Shown piece after piece: positions 52,463 through 60,335 of a DNA stretch of 64,000 nucleotides; positions within the stretch are counted from its first letter, which is position 1; every line of letters begins with the position of its first letter. The notes under the pieces were generated by a model. That model was not told where the DNA came from. It saw only the letters and a list, made by a program, of their open reading frames with translations, and made no database searches. Location: contig CANMKE010000003.1 in assembly GCA_947498325.1 (NCBI GenBank), positions 1 through 64,000 of the forward strand, in the 5' to 3' direction. Source of the DNA: an uncultured Persicobacter sp. Its GTDB lineage: Bacteria; Bacteroidota; Bacteroidia; Cytophagales; Cyclobacteriaceae. The translations under genes were made by a program, and so were the position numbers.

Positions 52463-52945
52463 ATGGCCGAAAGCTTATTGATTGACCGTAACAGTACAAA
52501 AGCGGATCAGTACGAACAATTGCTTCCTCAGATTGAGGCACTGATCAGTTATGAAGACGACCTGATTGCCAACCTGAGCAATATCGCTGGGGCACTCAAA
52601 CAAGCCTTCGATTTCTTTTGGGTAGGTTTTTACATCGTGAAAGAAGATCAGCTGGTGCTTGGGCCATATCAGGGACCTATCGCCTGTACCCGCATACCGA
52701 AAGGCCGCGCCGTATGTGGAAGCGCATGGGCAGAAGCACAAACCCTTCTGGTACCTGATGTAGAACAATTTCCTGGGCATATTGCCTGTTCATCAGACAG
52801 TAAATCTGAAATCGTCGTTCCTGTATTTAAAGGCCAAAACGTTGCCATGATCCTTGATGTAGACAGTGATCAGCTGAATGATTTTGACCCAACAGACCAA
52901 CTGTATTTGGAGAAATTAATGGCTATTTTAGCCAATAAACTTTAA
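52463..52945 (+). CDS. msrC: Free methionine-(R)-sulfoxide reductase (GAF domain)
   Basis: A 160-residue GAF-fold enzyme that reduces free methionine-R-sulfoxide with thioredoxin. The three family cysteines are C75, C85 and C109, with the normal spacings of 10 and 24 residues (GPIACTRIPKGRAVCGSAWA, then GHIACSSDSKSEIVVPVF). A longer ORF from 52382 overlaps ribD out of frame; MAESLLIDRN at 52463 is the sensible start. It follows ribD by 22 bp and is probably co-transcribed. Confidence 0.92.
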   Translation: MAESLLIDRNSTKADQYEQLLPQIEALISYEDDLIANLSNIAGALKQAFDFFWVGFYIVKEDQLVLGPYQGPIACTRIPKGRAVCGSAWAEAQTLLVPDVEQFPGHIACSSDSKSEIVVPVFKGQNVAMILDVDSDQLNDFDPTDQLYLEKLMAILANKL

Positions 52946-53073
52946 ATTCGAATCAAATTGAACTTTTAATATGCTCACCAATTTAACCTGAGAGCGTATT
53001 TTTATTAGATCTATCGAAACGTGCACTGTATGGCATGCTCATACAGGACGCTTACTTATAAACATAAAATTTT

Positions 53074-54294
53074 ATGGAGCTGAAATTGCAGTCTGAATTC
53101 GGAGTACTTAATGGTGTAATTATGCACCGCCCTGGCTTTGAGCTGGAGATGCTTACTCCTGATAATATCAAAGAATTCCTCTTTGAAGACGTTCCCTACC
53201 TGGAGCAAATTCAACGCGAACACGATGAGTTCCGCGCTTTGGTAAGACTCAACACCAACGCTAAAGTTTTCCGTCTGGAAGGGCTCCTTCAGGATGTAAT
53301 GAAAGATGAAAAGCTTCGCCTGAATGCCTACAAATCTGCCTTGGCAGTAAAGGGCTACGCACATGTTGCTGAAGACCTTCTGGCGCACCTGTCGCTTGCC
53401 GAGGCAACCACAGCACTTACTTCAGGCATTCGCATGAAGCACCTGAGAAGAAAGTGGCGCCCAGATGCATTGGCTGATTTAGGCGACCTGGACTTTTTGA
53501 TTACCCCAAGTCCTAACAGTTATTTTATGCGGGACCCTGCAGCAGTAATTCAGTCGGGGGTCATCTCAAGCCATATGAAATACCCTGGCCGCCAGCGGGA
53601 GTCCGATATCATGCAAATGATTTTTGCTCACCACCCACAGTTCAAGAACAACTATGTCAATGCTTATGAGCATGATGGCAGCCCTGAAACACCATGTATA
53701 GAAGGTGGCGATGTCATTGTGCTTTCTGAAAAAGCGTTGGCCATTGGTAACTCCGAGCGTACCGACCCCAAGGCGATCAAGCAAGTGGCGAAACATGCCC
53801 TGGCGAACAGCAATGTGGAGCGGGTATATGAGGTACACCTGCCTGCACGACGCAATTTCATGCACCTCGATACGGTATTCACCATGATTGATGAAAACCT
53901 GATCGTTACTTATCCTGATGCGATGGAAATGAACCTGACCACCTACATCTACCGACAAAAAGGGGTAGACAGTAACGGGGAGGTAATTCTCGAAGAAGAG
54001 GTGGTCAACAAATCCATTATCGACCTGCTGAAACAGGAAATCCCACATCTTGAAGTGATTGGCACTGCACAAGGCTACCCTGAATACGCTTCCCGAGAGC
54101 AGTGGTATGATGGTGCTAATGTTTTTGCCATTGGCCCGCGCCGTGTCATTACTTATGACCGAAACAAGTATACCAACAGGGCATTGAAAGAAGCTGGTGT
54201 AGAAGTCCTGGAGATCAAATCCTCAGAACTTTCAAGAGGGCTTGGTGGCCCGCGTTGTATGACTATGCCACTCGAGCGCCAACCATTGCGCTAA
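53074..54294 (+). CDS. arcA: Arginine deiminase
   Basis: A 406-residue enzyme that hydrolyses arginine to citrulline and ammonia. The active-site elements are all present with normal spacing: MRDP (152-155), E210 with GGD (211-213), H264 and D266 in NFMHLDTVF, and the nucleophile C395 in GGPRCMTMP. No ornithine carbamoyltransferase or carbamate kinase gene is adjacent, so the full ATP-yielding pathway is not encoded here. A nitrogen-release or acid-stress role is possible. Confidence 0.95.
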   Translation: MELKLQSEFGVLNGVIMHRPGFELEMLTPDNIKEFLFEDVPYLEQIQREHDEFRALVRLNTNAKVFRLEGLLQDVMKDEKLRLNAYKSALAVKGYAHVAEDLLAHLSLAEATTALTSGIRMKHLRRKWRPDALADLGDLDFLITPSPNSYFMRDPAAVIQSGVISSHMKYPGRQRESDIMQMIFAHHPQFKNNYVNAYEHDGSPETPCIEGGDVIVLSEKALAIGNSERTDPKAIKQVAKHALANSNVERVYEVHLPARRNFMHLDTVFTMIDENLIVTYPDAMEMNLTTYIYRQKGVDSNGEVILEEEVVNKSIIDLLKQEIPHLEVIGTAQGYPEYASREQWYDGANVFAIGPRRVITYDRNKYTNRALKEAGVEVLEIKSSELSRGLGGPRCMTMPLERQPLR

Positions 54295-54322
54295 CACAAC
54301 GATCTGTTGATAAAATATTACT

Positions 54323-54364
54323 AAAGAGCACCAGCCCCATCAAGGGTAATGGCGCTCTTTTTTT
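54323..54364 (+). terminator. Intrinsic terminator of arcA
   Basis: aaagagc and gctcttt pair as the base of a hairpin, extended inside by cc/gg and a small inner stem, and T residues follow. The arms include one A-C mismatch. The remaining ~160 bp to the next gene are A/T-rich with no other feature. Confidence 0.65.
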
Positions 54365-54526
54365 GTTTAACTTTTTCGGTCGATTAATTAGACATAACTA
54401 AACTCTATCAGCTCATTGATAAAAATAGTTAAAATATTATTGATAAATACTCAACTAAATTTACCTTACACGTAAACTTAAATAACCTAAAACAACATCA
54501 ACGCTATTTTCTGACTTCATACCATC

Positions 54527-56992
54527 ATGAAATCCCTACTGTTTTCTATCCTGCTATTTTTTGTCAGCTTTATCAGCCAAGCGCAAAACGGTATTATCCG
54601 AGGAGAAGTATTCAATCAGCTCACTAACGAGCCTATTCCCTTTGCGAATGTGGTTATTCAGGGCACCACTACTGGTGTCGTAACTGACATCAACGGGAAA
54701 TTTGAATTCACTGCCCTGACGCCTGGTTTGTTTAACCTTGAGGTGAGCTATGTTGGCTACAAGCCGAAAGTCATTTTTGAGGTCGAAGTTACCAACTCGC
54801 GGCCAGCCATTGTAAAATTCCCCCTGACAGAAGACGCTACACAGCTTGAAGGCGTGGAGGTTACCGCTAAGGGCTTTGAGCGAAAAATGGAGTCCCCGCT
54901 ATCGCTGAGAACCATTGGCACCAATGAAATTAAAAGAAACCCTGGAGGTAACCGTGACATCAGTAAAGTGGTGCAGTCCTTGCCTGGGGTAGCATCTTCC
55001 GCCTCTTTCAGGAACGACATTCTGATTCGTGGAGGGGCACCGAATGAAAACCGCTTTTACCTGGACGGTATCGAGATTCCAAATATCAACCACTTTGCAA
55101 CACAAGGAGCCTCAGGTGGACCTGTGGGCATTATTAATGTGGATTTTATTCGTGAGGTAGAATTTTACAGTGGTGCATTTCCTGCCAACCGCGGCAATGC
55201 TTTGAGTTCTGTATTTGAATTTGAGCAAAAAGATGGCCGCGACGATCAACTTACCTTCAATGGAATTGTGGGCGCCAGCGATCTTGGGGTAACACTCGAA
55301 GGTCCACTGGCAGAAAACACCACCTTCATCCTCAGTGCAAGAAGATCCTATTTGCAGTTTCTATTTTCCGTGTTGGGCTTGCCTTTCCTCCCTACTTACA
55401 ATGACTATCAGGCCAAAGTCAAACATAAATTCAACAATAAAAATCAGCTTACCTTCGTAAGTCTGGGCTCTTTAGATGATTTTTCGCTGAACGATAAAGT
55501 CCTCGAAGATACGACGGATGAAAATTACCGTGCCAACAAATACACCTACGACCAAATCCCGATCCAAAACCAATGGACATACGCTATCGGTTCTAAGTTC
55601 GAACACTTCCATGACAATGGGGTATTCACAGCGGTATTGAGTCGGAATATGCTTAAAAACACCTCTTACAAACATTTAAACAACGATGAAAGTCAGCCCA
55701 AAACCCTCGATTACCTATCCACTGAGGCTGAAAACAAATTACGCCTCGAAGATTACCGAAAAGTAAACGGCTGGGCAATTAATTATGGGGTGGGGTCTGA
55801 ATTTGCCCGGTACACCAACCGAAGCTCTTTCCTCGCCTATTCGGCTGTCGCCGACAAAACGATCCCGATCAATTACTCAAGTGAACTCGACCTGGTGAAA
55901 TGGAATGTATTCGGGCAGGTAACCAAAGGCTTTTTTGATGAAAGACTCTCTCTTTCACTCGGCTTCAGGGCAGATGCCAACAACTACACCGATGGAATGA
56001 GCAACCTTCTTGAACAGCTTTCGCCTCGCTTTTCAGCCTCTTATGCCCTGACGCAAAAGGTCAGTGTTAATTTCAATACGGGCATCTATTATCAGTTGCC
56101 TTCTTATACTACGCTTGGCTATCGGGAAGAGGGGAATCTGGTCAATCAAAACGATGGGCTGAAGTACATTAAGGCCGAGCATTTGGTGGGTGGGCTCGAG
56201 TACCGCATCGACGATAAAAACTTACGATTTACCGCAGAAGGATTCTATAAAAAATACAGCAACTCCCCATTTTCAATTCGTCAGCAGGTCGCTTTGGCTA
56301 ACCTCGGTGCCGATTTCGGAGTGATTGGCGACGAGCCTGTAACTTCTACAGCCAAGGGCCGTGCCTATGGTTTTGAATTTCTCGCTCAGCAAAAATTTTA
56401 CAACGGCTTCTATGGTTTACTCGCCTACACCTGGGTGCGTTCAGAATACACCGATGCCAACAATCAGTTTGTACCTTCTTCATGGGATAACCAAAATATT
56501 GTCAGCCTTACGGCAGGAAAGCAACTGAAAAGAAACTGGGAAATTGGTGCCCGATGGCTATTTTCTGGGGGAAGCCCTTTTACGCCTTACAATGTGGAGG
56601 CAAGTATGAAAAGAGACTACTGGCTCGAAAACCGTGTCGGGATCAAAGATTATGAAAATCAGCTCAACACACAGCGTGCAGGAAATTTCCATCAGCTTGA
56701 TGTGAGAATCGACAAGAAATATTTCTTCGACAACTGGAGCCTGAACTTCTACCTCGATATTCAGAATGCCTATGCTTTCAGTCAGGAATCGCAACCTGCA
56801 CTAACCGCTTTGGAGGATGGTAACGGTGAACTGGTCAGGGATCCGAACGATTTTGGTAACGACATCCCGAACCCAAATAACCCAAACAGCACCATTCCCG
56901 ACCCGAATAATCCAGGAAGCTTTGTCCCTGATTTTATTCCGCAGACCAACGGCACATTGGTGCCTTCCATTGGTGTGATTATCGAATTTTAA
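54527..56992 (+). CDS. TonB-dependent outer-membrane receptor
   Basis: An 821-residue receptor. The signal peptide (about residues 1-19) is followed by a CarboxypepD_reg-like domain (22-105; GIIRGEVFNQLTNEPIPFAN and FNLEVSYVGYKPKV). The plug domain spans about 125-235 (VVQSLPGVASSASFRNDILI, RGGAPNENRFYLDGIEIPN) and a 22-stranded-type barrel ends in the strand GVIIEF. It imports a ligand driven by TonB and the proton gradient; the ligand is unknown and no SusD partner adjoins. An Asn/Pro/Asp-rich stretch at about 772-803 (IPNPNNPNS, PDPNNPGS) is a probable last extracellular loop. Confidence 0.93.
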   Translation: MKSLLFSILLFFVSFISQAQNGIIRGEVFNQLTNEPIPFANVVIQGTTTGVVTDINGKFEFTALTPGLFNLEVSYVGYKPKVIFEVEVTNSRPAIVKFPLTEDATQLEGVEVTAKGFERKMESPLSLRTIGTNEIKRNPGGNRDISKVVQSLPGVASSASFRNDILIRGGAPNENRFYLDGIEIPNINHFATQGASGGPVGIINVDFIREVEFYSGAFPANRGNALSSVFEFEQKDGRDDQLTFNGIVGASDLGVTLEGPLAENTTFILSARRSYLQFLFSVLGLPFLPTYNDYQAKVKHKFNNKNQLTFVSLGSLDDFSLNDKVLEDTTDENYRANKYTYDQIPIQNQWTYAIGSKFEHFHDNGVFTAVLSRNMLKNTSYKHLNNDESQPKTLDYLSTEAENKLRLEDYRKVNGWAINYGVGSEFARYTNRSSFLAYSAVADKTIPINYSSELDLVKWNVFGQVTKGFFDERLSLSLGFRADANNYTDGMSNLLEQLSPRFSASYALTQKVSVNFNTGIYYQLPSYTTLGYREEGNLVNQNDGLKYIKAEHLVGGLEYRIDDKNLRFTAEGFYKKYSNSPFSIRQQVALANLGADFGVIGDEPVTSTAKGRAYGFEFLAQQKFYNGFYGLLAYTWVRSEYTDANNQFVPSSWDNQNIVSLTAGKQLKRNWEIGARWLFSGGSPFTPYNVEASMKRDYWLENRVGIKDYENQLNTQRAGNFHQLDVRIDKKYFFDNWSLNFYLDIQNAYAFSQESQPALTALEDGNGELVRDPNDFGNDIPNPNNPNSTIPDPNNPGSFVPDFIPQTNGTLVPSIGVIIEF

Positions 56993-57018
56993 AGCTTGAT
57001 TTAACTACACATAATACT

Positions 57019-57049
57019 GGTCGTAGGCTTCTGTCTACGACCTTTTTTT
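57019..57049 (+). terminator. Intrinsic terminator of the TonB-dependent receptor gene
   Basis: ggtcgtag (57019-57026) pairs with ctacgacc (57035-57042) across an 8-nt loop, followed by seven T. Confidence 0.88.
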
Positions 57050-57081
57050 GTGCTGTCGTATATTTTTGTACCTATCGGTAC

Positions 57082-57101
57082 GGACGTTGCATGCAACGTC
57101 C
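57082..57101. repeat. 20-bp perfect palindrome (REP-like)
   Basis: GGACGTTGCATGCAACGTCC is its own reverse complement. It lies between two convergent genes and after a terminator. The core ACGTTGCATGCAACGT is known to me as a common dispersed repeat in Bacteroidota and other genomes. There is only one copy in this window. Confidence 0.7.
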
Positions 57102-57134
57102 CTAAGCAGTAGAAATCATCTTTTTGATAAATGA

Positions 57135-57464
57135 TCACAACTCAAGCTCCACCACAGGGTCCCAAAAGTGGGCTTTAAAATCCACTATCTGCGACTCGGC
57201 TACTTTCACCCCTTCAGCCTCCAAGCGTTCCTGCATGATATTGGGCTCACCAAAATGGTGTTTTCCGGTCAATAACCCCTGCCGATTCACCACCCGATGC
57301 GCAGGGACGTCAGGCTTGTCGTGAGCATTATTCATCGCCCAACCAACGACCCTTGCCGACCGCTTCGCCCCCAAATATTGAGCGATGGCACCATAGCTGC
57401 TTACCCTTCCCTCTGGAATCAATTTTACTACCTCGTAAACGCGTTCAAAGAAATCTTTTTCCAT
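57135..57464 (-). CDS. Alkyltransferase-like protein (ATL, MGMT family)
   Basis: A 109-residue DNA-binding protein of the MGMT family. The frame is open to 57509, but MEKDFFERVYEVVKLIPEGR (ATG at 57464) is the family start. GRVSSYGAIAQYLGAKRSAR forms the helix-turn-helix. The active-site block, PCHRV in true O6-alkylguanine transferases, reads VPAHRVVNRQG here. The alkyl-acceptor cysteine is therefore alanine, so the protein should bind alkylated guanine and flag it for nucleotide excision repair rather than repair it itself. Confidence 0.93.
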   Translation of the reverse strand: MEKDFFERVYEVVKLIPEGRVSSYGAIAQYLGAKRSARVVGWAMNNAHDKPDVPAHRVVNRQGLLTGKHHFGEPNIMQERLEAEGVKVAESQIVDFKAHFWDPVVELEL

Positions 57465-57489
57465 AGGGGAAGATAATAAAGTGAACAAT

Positions 57490-57536
57490 AAAAAAAGCCT
57501 GCAGAGCAAGCTAAAAACTTGACATGCAGGCTTTGT
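57490..57536 (-). terminator. Intrinsic terminator of the DUF6452/DUF6048 operon
   Basis: On the minus strand aaagcctgca/tgcaggcttt pairs (57494-57503 with 57525-57534), with a second small stem caag/cttg inside and a T-run after it. It lies 87 bp past the DUF6048 stop; the gap holds nothing else. Confidence 0.75.
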
Positions 57537-57622
57537 TTATCTTTTATCTACACTGATCGTAGTATTTTTTAGTTCAAATGGCTTGCTCAAGCCACTGCCC
57601 CCTCGGGATAATCATTAGGTGA

Positions 57623-58516
57623 TTAAAAATCCTCAATAATCTTCCTCGTATGGCGGTCTCGGTAACGAATTGGGAGTACAGGAATACGATAGCCTAAAAA
57701 CAGGTTGAAGGCCAGCGAACTTTCATTGGCAAAGCCAAAACCCGAAACATACCGCACAGGAATATCATAGTTATTGTCAAAGTCGAGCATTTTTCGGTAC
57801 CTGAAACTGAAGCCCATAAACATGCCTTTCCACAGGTTGGTTTCCGAAGAAATATTCACCTCATACCAGGTCGCGGTCAAGTTATTGCGAGCAAACTGCT
57901 TGGTGTAATCATCAAACAGGTCGCCTGTAATGGTTGCGGTTCCGGCATCGGAAAAATTACTCATGCCATAGCGCCCACCAATTCTGATAGAACTTTTTTC
58001 TTTTACAGGAATCTTGAAATCGGCACCAAAACGATAGTATTGCCCATAGGTATGATAGTTTGTTACGTTCTTATAAGCCTCACCATCAAGCATAAAATCC
58101 TGCATTCCAAATTCTGCCGTTGCCACAAAATATTCAAAGAATGTAATAGCTCCACCGCCCTCAAGCCTTGTTCCATTGTTCAGCAGCCCCAATATTGGGT
58201 CCGAGTAGTTTACCATCAGTTCAAGATTTGAAATCGGTGGCAATACGGTAATCGGCAAACTGTCACGGCGGGCACGTTCCAACTCACGGCGTTCCTTGCG
58301 GCTCAGGGTTTTGAACTCATCGGTACGGTCCACAATGGGAATATCGATCAAAATCTTGGGCGTCATCCGTACCGAATCCCGCTCATACATTGAAGTATCC
58401 ACCACCCGAACGCTGTCCTGCTCCTGAGCAAATGCCTTCGTGCCCATGCTCATCAGGACCAATAAAAGGCTTATCTTAAAATACTCTGAAATAGACATCG
58501 ATATTTGTTTTTTCAC
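57623..58516 (-). CDS. DUF6048 outer-membrane protein
   Basis: A 297-residue exported protein with a signal peptide cleaved near residue 30 (TKAFAQ). A short linker with a charged patch (LSRKERRELERARRDSLP) leads to a beta-barrel region with alternating aromatic residues (FEYFVATAEFGMQDFMLDGE, YRFGADFKIPVKEKSS). It resembles the DUF6048 family. It overlaps the DUF6452 gene by 41 bp when the first ATG is used; a second ATG at 58498 would shorten that to 23 bp. The tight overlap suggests joint function. The function is unknown. Confidence 0.8.
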   Translation of the reverse strand: MKKQISMSISEYFKISLLLVLMSMGTKAFAQEQDSVRVVDTSMYERDSVRMTPKILIDIPIVDRTDEFKTLSRKERRELERARRDSLPITVLPPISNLELMVNYSDPILGLLNNGTRLEGGGAITFFEYFVATAEFGMQDFMLDGEAYKNVTNYHTYGQYYRFGADFKIPVKEKSSIRIGGRYGMSNFSDAGTATITGDLFDDYTKQFARNNLTATWYEVNISSETNLWKGMFMGFSFRYRKMLDFDNNYDIPVRYVSGFGFANESSLAFNLFLGYRIPVLPIRYRDRHTRKIIEDF

Positions 58517-58970
58517 TCAAACAGGTACTTGAATCGTTTTCGCACGTTACCGTAACATTTTCAAATCGGTTCTGGTCCAACAGTTGCACGTTACTGGCCT
58601 CCACACGAATCACATTTCGGATATCGACCACACTAGCCGTATCGTAGCCCAACTCCATTTCGTAGGTACCGCTGGGCGATGTTTTTCCTCCCACAGATAT
58701 ATCCAAATCGAAACTGGCACGGGTATTATTCATATCCAAAGGCAAGCTGAAGGACGTGATAGAATCCAGGGGAGCGAGTTCTTTTTCCCCACCTTTTGCA
58801 CGGGCAATCACTTTTACCTTCACCTCTGAAGAGTCGGCGAAATTCTTAAAACGCACATTTACGGTAGGATTGATCTGTTCGGGGCCACAATCCGAGCAGT
58901 TATTACAGCTACTCATCCCCAAACCAACAATCACAAAAAGCAATAAAAAAAACGGAAGGCTTTTTTTCAT
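58476..58970 (-). CDS. DUF6452 lipoprotein
   Basis: A 164-residue lipoprotein. The signal peptide ends at GMSSC (Cys21), followed by a Cys-rich start (NNCSDCGPEQINPT). The rest is a beta-sandwich-like domain (VNVRFKNFADSSEVKVKVIA, YEMELGYDTASVVDIRNVIR) ending with two cysteines (TCENDSSTC) that may pair. It matches the layout of the DUF6452 family, which is usually next to DUF6048 in Bacteroidota, as here. The pair probably works together at the outer membrane; the role is unknown. Confidence 0.8.
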   Translation of the reverse strand: MKKSLPFFLLLFVIVGLGMSSCNNCSDCGPEQINPTVNVRFKNFADSSEVKVKVIARAKGGEKELAPLDSITSFSLPLDMNNTRASFDLDISVGGKTSPSGTYEMELGYDTASVVDIRNVIRVEASNVQLLDQNRFENVTVTCENDSSTCLSEKTNIDVYFRVF

Positions 58971-59186
58971 AATTTATATCTTGTAATGAACAAAGTTAAT
59001 CAAAAGCCTTTTCCGATCAATAAGCATTGATATTTATTCCGCCAAGAAAACTGCCTTTCCCTTTAGTGGTCGATTTTCCCCCTTGATCCCTAAAATTCCA
59101 CTACCGATCCTTTTTTATTTATTAATATGTGATTTTTATTCTTGTTTTGCGCTACGCTATTAGAATGAAATAAAAACCACATCAAT

Positions 59187-60305
59187 ATGAAAAAACGCAT
59201 CCTATCGATCTCTCTCGCCGCAGCCATTATCCTGATGGCCGTTGGAATCGCCAAAACCCTCCCTTCCAGAGCCGAAAAAAGTAAAGTAATTACCTCCCAA
59301 AGCATCTCCACAGCTGTGGAGGCCGAATATCCTATGCTCGGCGACATTCAGCAAACCACCCATGCCACTGGCAAACTAAGGGCCACCCACCGTTATGAGA
59401 TTTTTGCACAGGCCGATGGGCAGCTGTTGTCTTCAGCCAATAAATTTAAGCAAGGGGCGACCTATCGAAAAGGGCAAGTGGTTTTAGCCATTGATCAGCA
59501 GGAATACAAGATGAGTTTGCTGGCACAGAAGTCGGAATTCATTACCCTTGCCACGGGAGTGCTTCCAGACTTGAAGACCGACTACCCTGAGGCTTACCCA
59601 TTATGGCGTCAGTATCTTTCTGATTTAAATATCCACCATAAACTTCCGCAACTGCCCGCGACAGATTCCGAGCAATTGCGCTTCTTCCTGACAGGAAAAG
59701 GCATTTATTCGAACTATTACAACATCAAATCTTCTGAAGAAAAGCTCGATAAATATACCATCTACGCACCCTTCGACGGCGTGGTAACGGACTCTAAAAT
59801 TGAAGCAGGAACCGCCGTACGGTCAGGTACTGAACTGGGGACAATGATCTCCTCCAAAAGCTTTGACCTTGAGGTTACAGTTCCCCTTAAAGAAATGGCG
59901 CAAATAAAGATTGGAACGAAAGCAAAACTGTCCTCTACGGAAATCGATGGCGAATGGTCGGGGCAGGTAATCCGCATCAGTGGCGACATCGATCAGGCCT
60001 CCCAGTCGGTGAAGGTATTTATCCGCACCAGTGGGGCTTCTTTGCGCGAAGGAATGTTCCTGAATGCTGAAATTAAAGGCGCTCCTTTCAAACACGCCAT
60101 GAGTATCGACCGAAAAATGATCGACAACAACCAAAAAATCTGGGCGATCAAAGATGGAAAACTCCACCGCCAGCAGGTTACAGTTCTGGCTACTGAAGGC
60201 CCGATCGCCATTGTCCAGGGGGTGGATGAAGGCACTGCCCTACTCAAGACGGTCATCAAGAGTGCTTATGAGGGGATGCCTGTTCATATCGCCAAAAAAT
60301 CTTAA
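59187..60305 (+). CDS. RND efflux periplasmic adaptor (MFP/HlyD family)
   Basis: A 372-residue membrane-fusion protein with an N-terminal membrane anchor (residues 5-23). The biotinyl-lipoyl-like halves are around residues 68-110 (EIFAQADGQLLSSANKFKQG) and 188-215 (YTIYAPFDGVVTDSKIEAGT), with a short helical hairpin between them. The beta-barrel domain follows (FDLEVTVPLKEMAQIKIGTK). It bridges the inner-membrane pump and the outer-membrane channel. It is the first gene of an adaptor-pump-channel operon; the pump starts 30 bp downstream. Confidence 0.93.
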   Translation: MKKRILSISLAAAIILMAVGIAKTLPSRAEKSKVITSQSISTAVEAEYPMLGDIQQTTHATGKLRATHRYEIFAQADGQLLSSANKFKQGATYRKGQVVLAIDQQEYKMSLLAQKSEFITLATGVLPDLKTDYPEAYPLWRQYLSDLNIHHKLPQLPATDSEQLRFFLTGKGIYSNYYNIKSSEEKLDKYTIYAPFDGVVTDSKIEAGTAVRSGTELGTMISSKSFDLEVTVPLKEMAQIKIGTKAKLSSTEIDGEWSGQVIRISGDIDQASQSVKVFIRTSGASLREGMFLNAEIKGAPFKHAMSIDRKMIDNNQKIWAIKDGKLHRQQVTVLATEGPIAIVQGVDEGTALLKTVIKSAYEGMPVHIAKKS

Positions 60306-60335
60306 GCCTCCAATCTTTCTTCTACCTCAAGAGTC

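Noticed and set aside
53566-54072. Minus-strand ORF of 168 codons
   Set aside because: Antisense to arcA, which has a complete active site.
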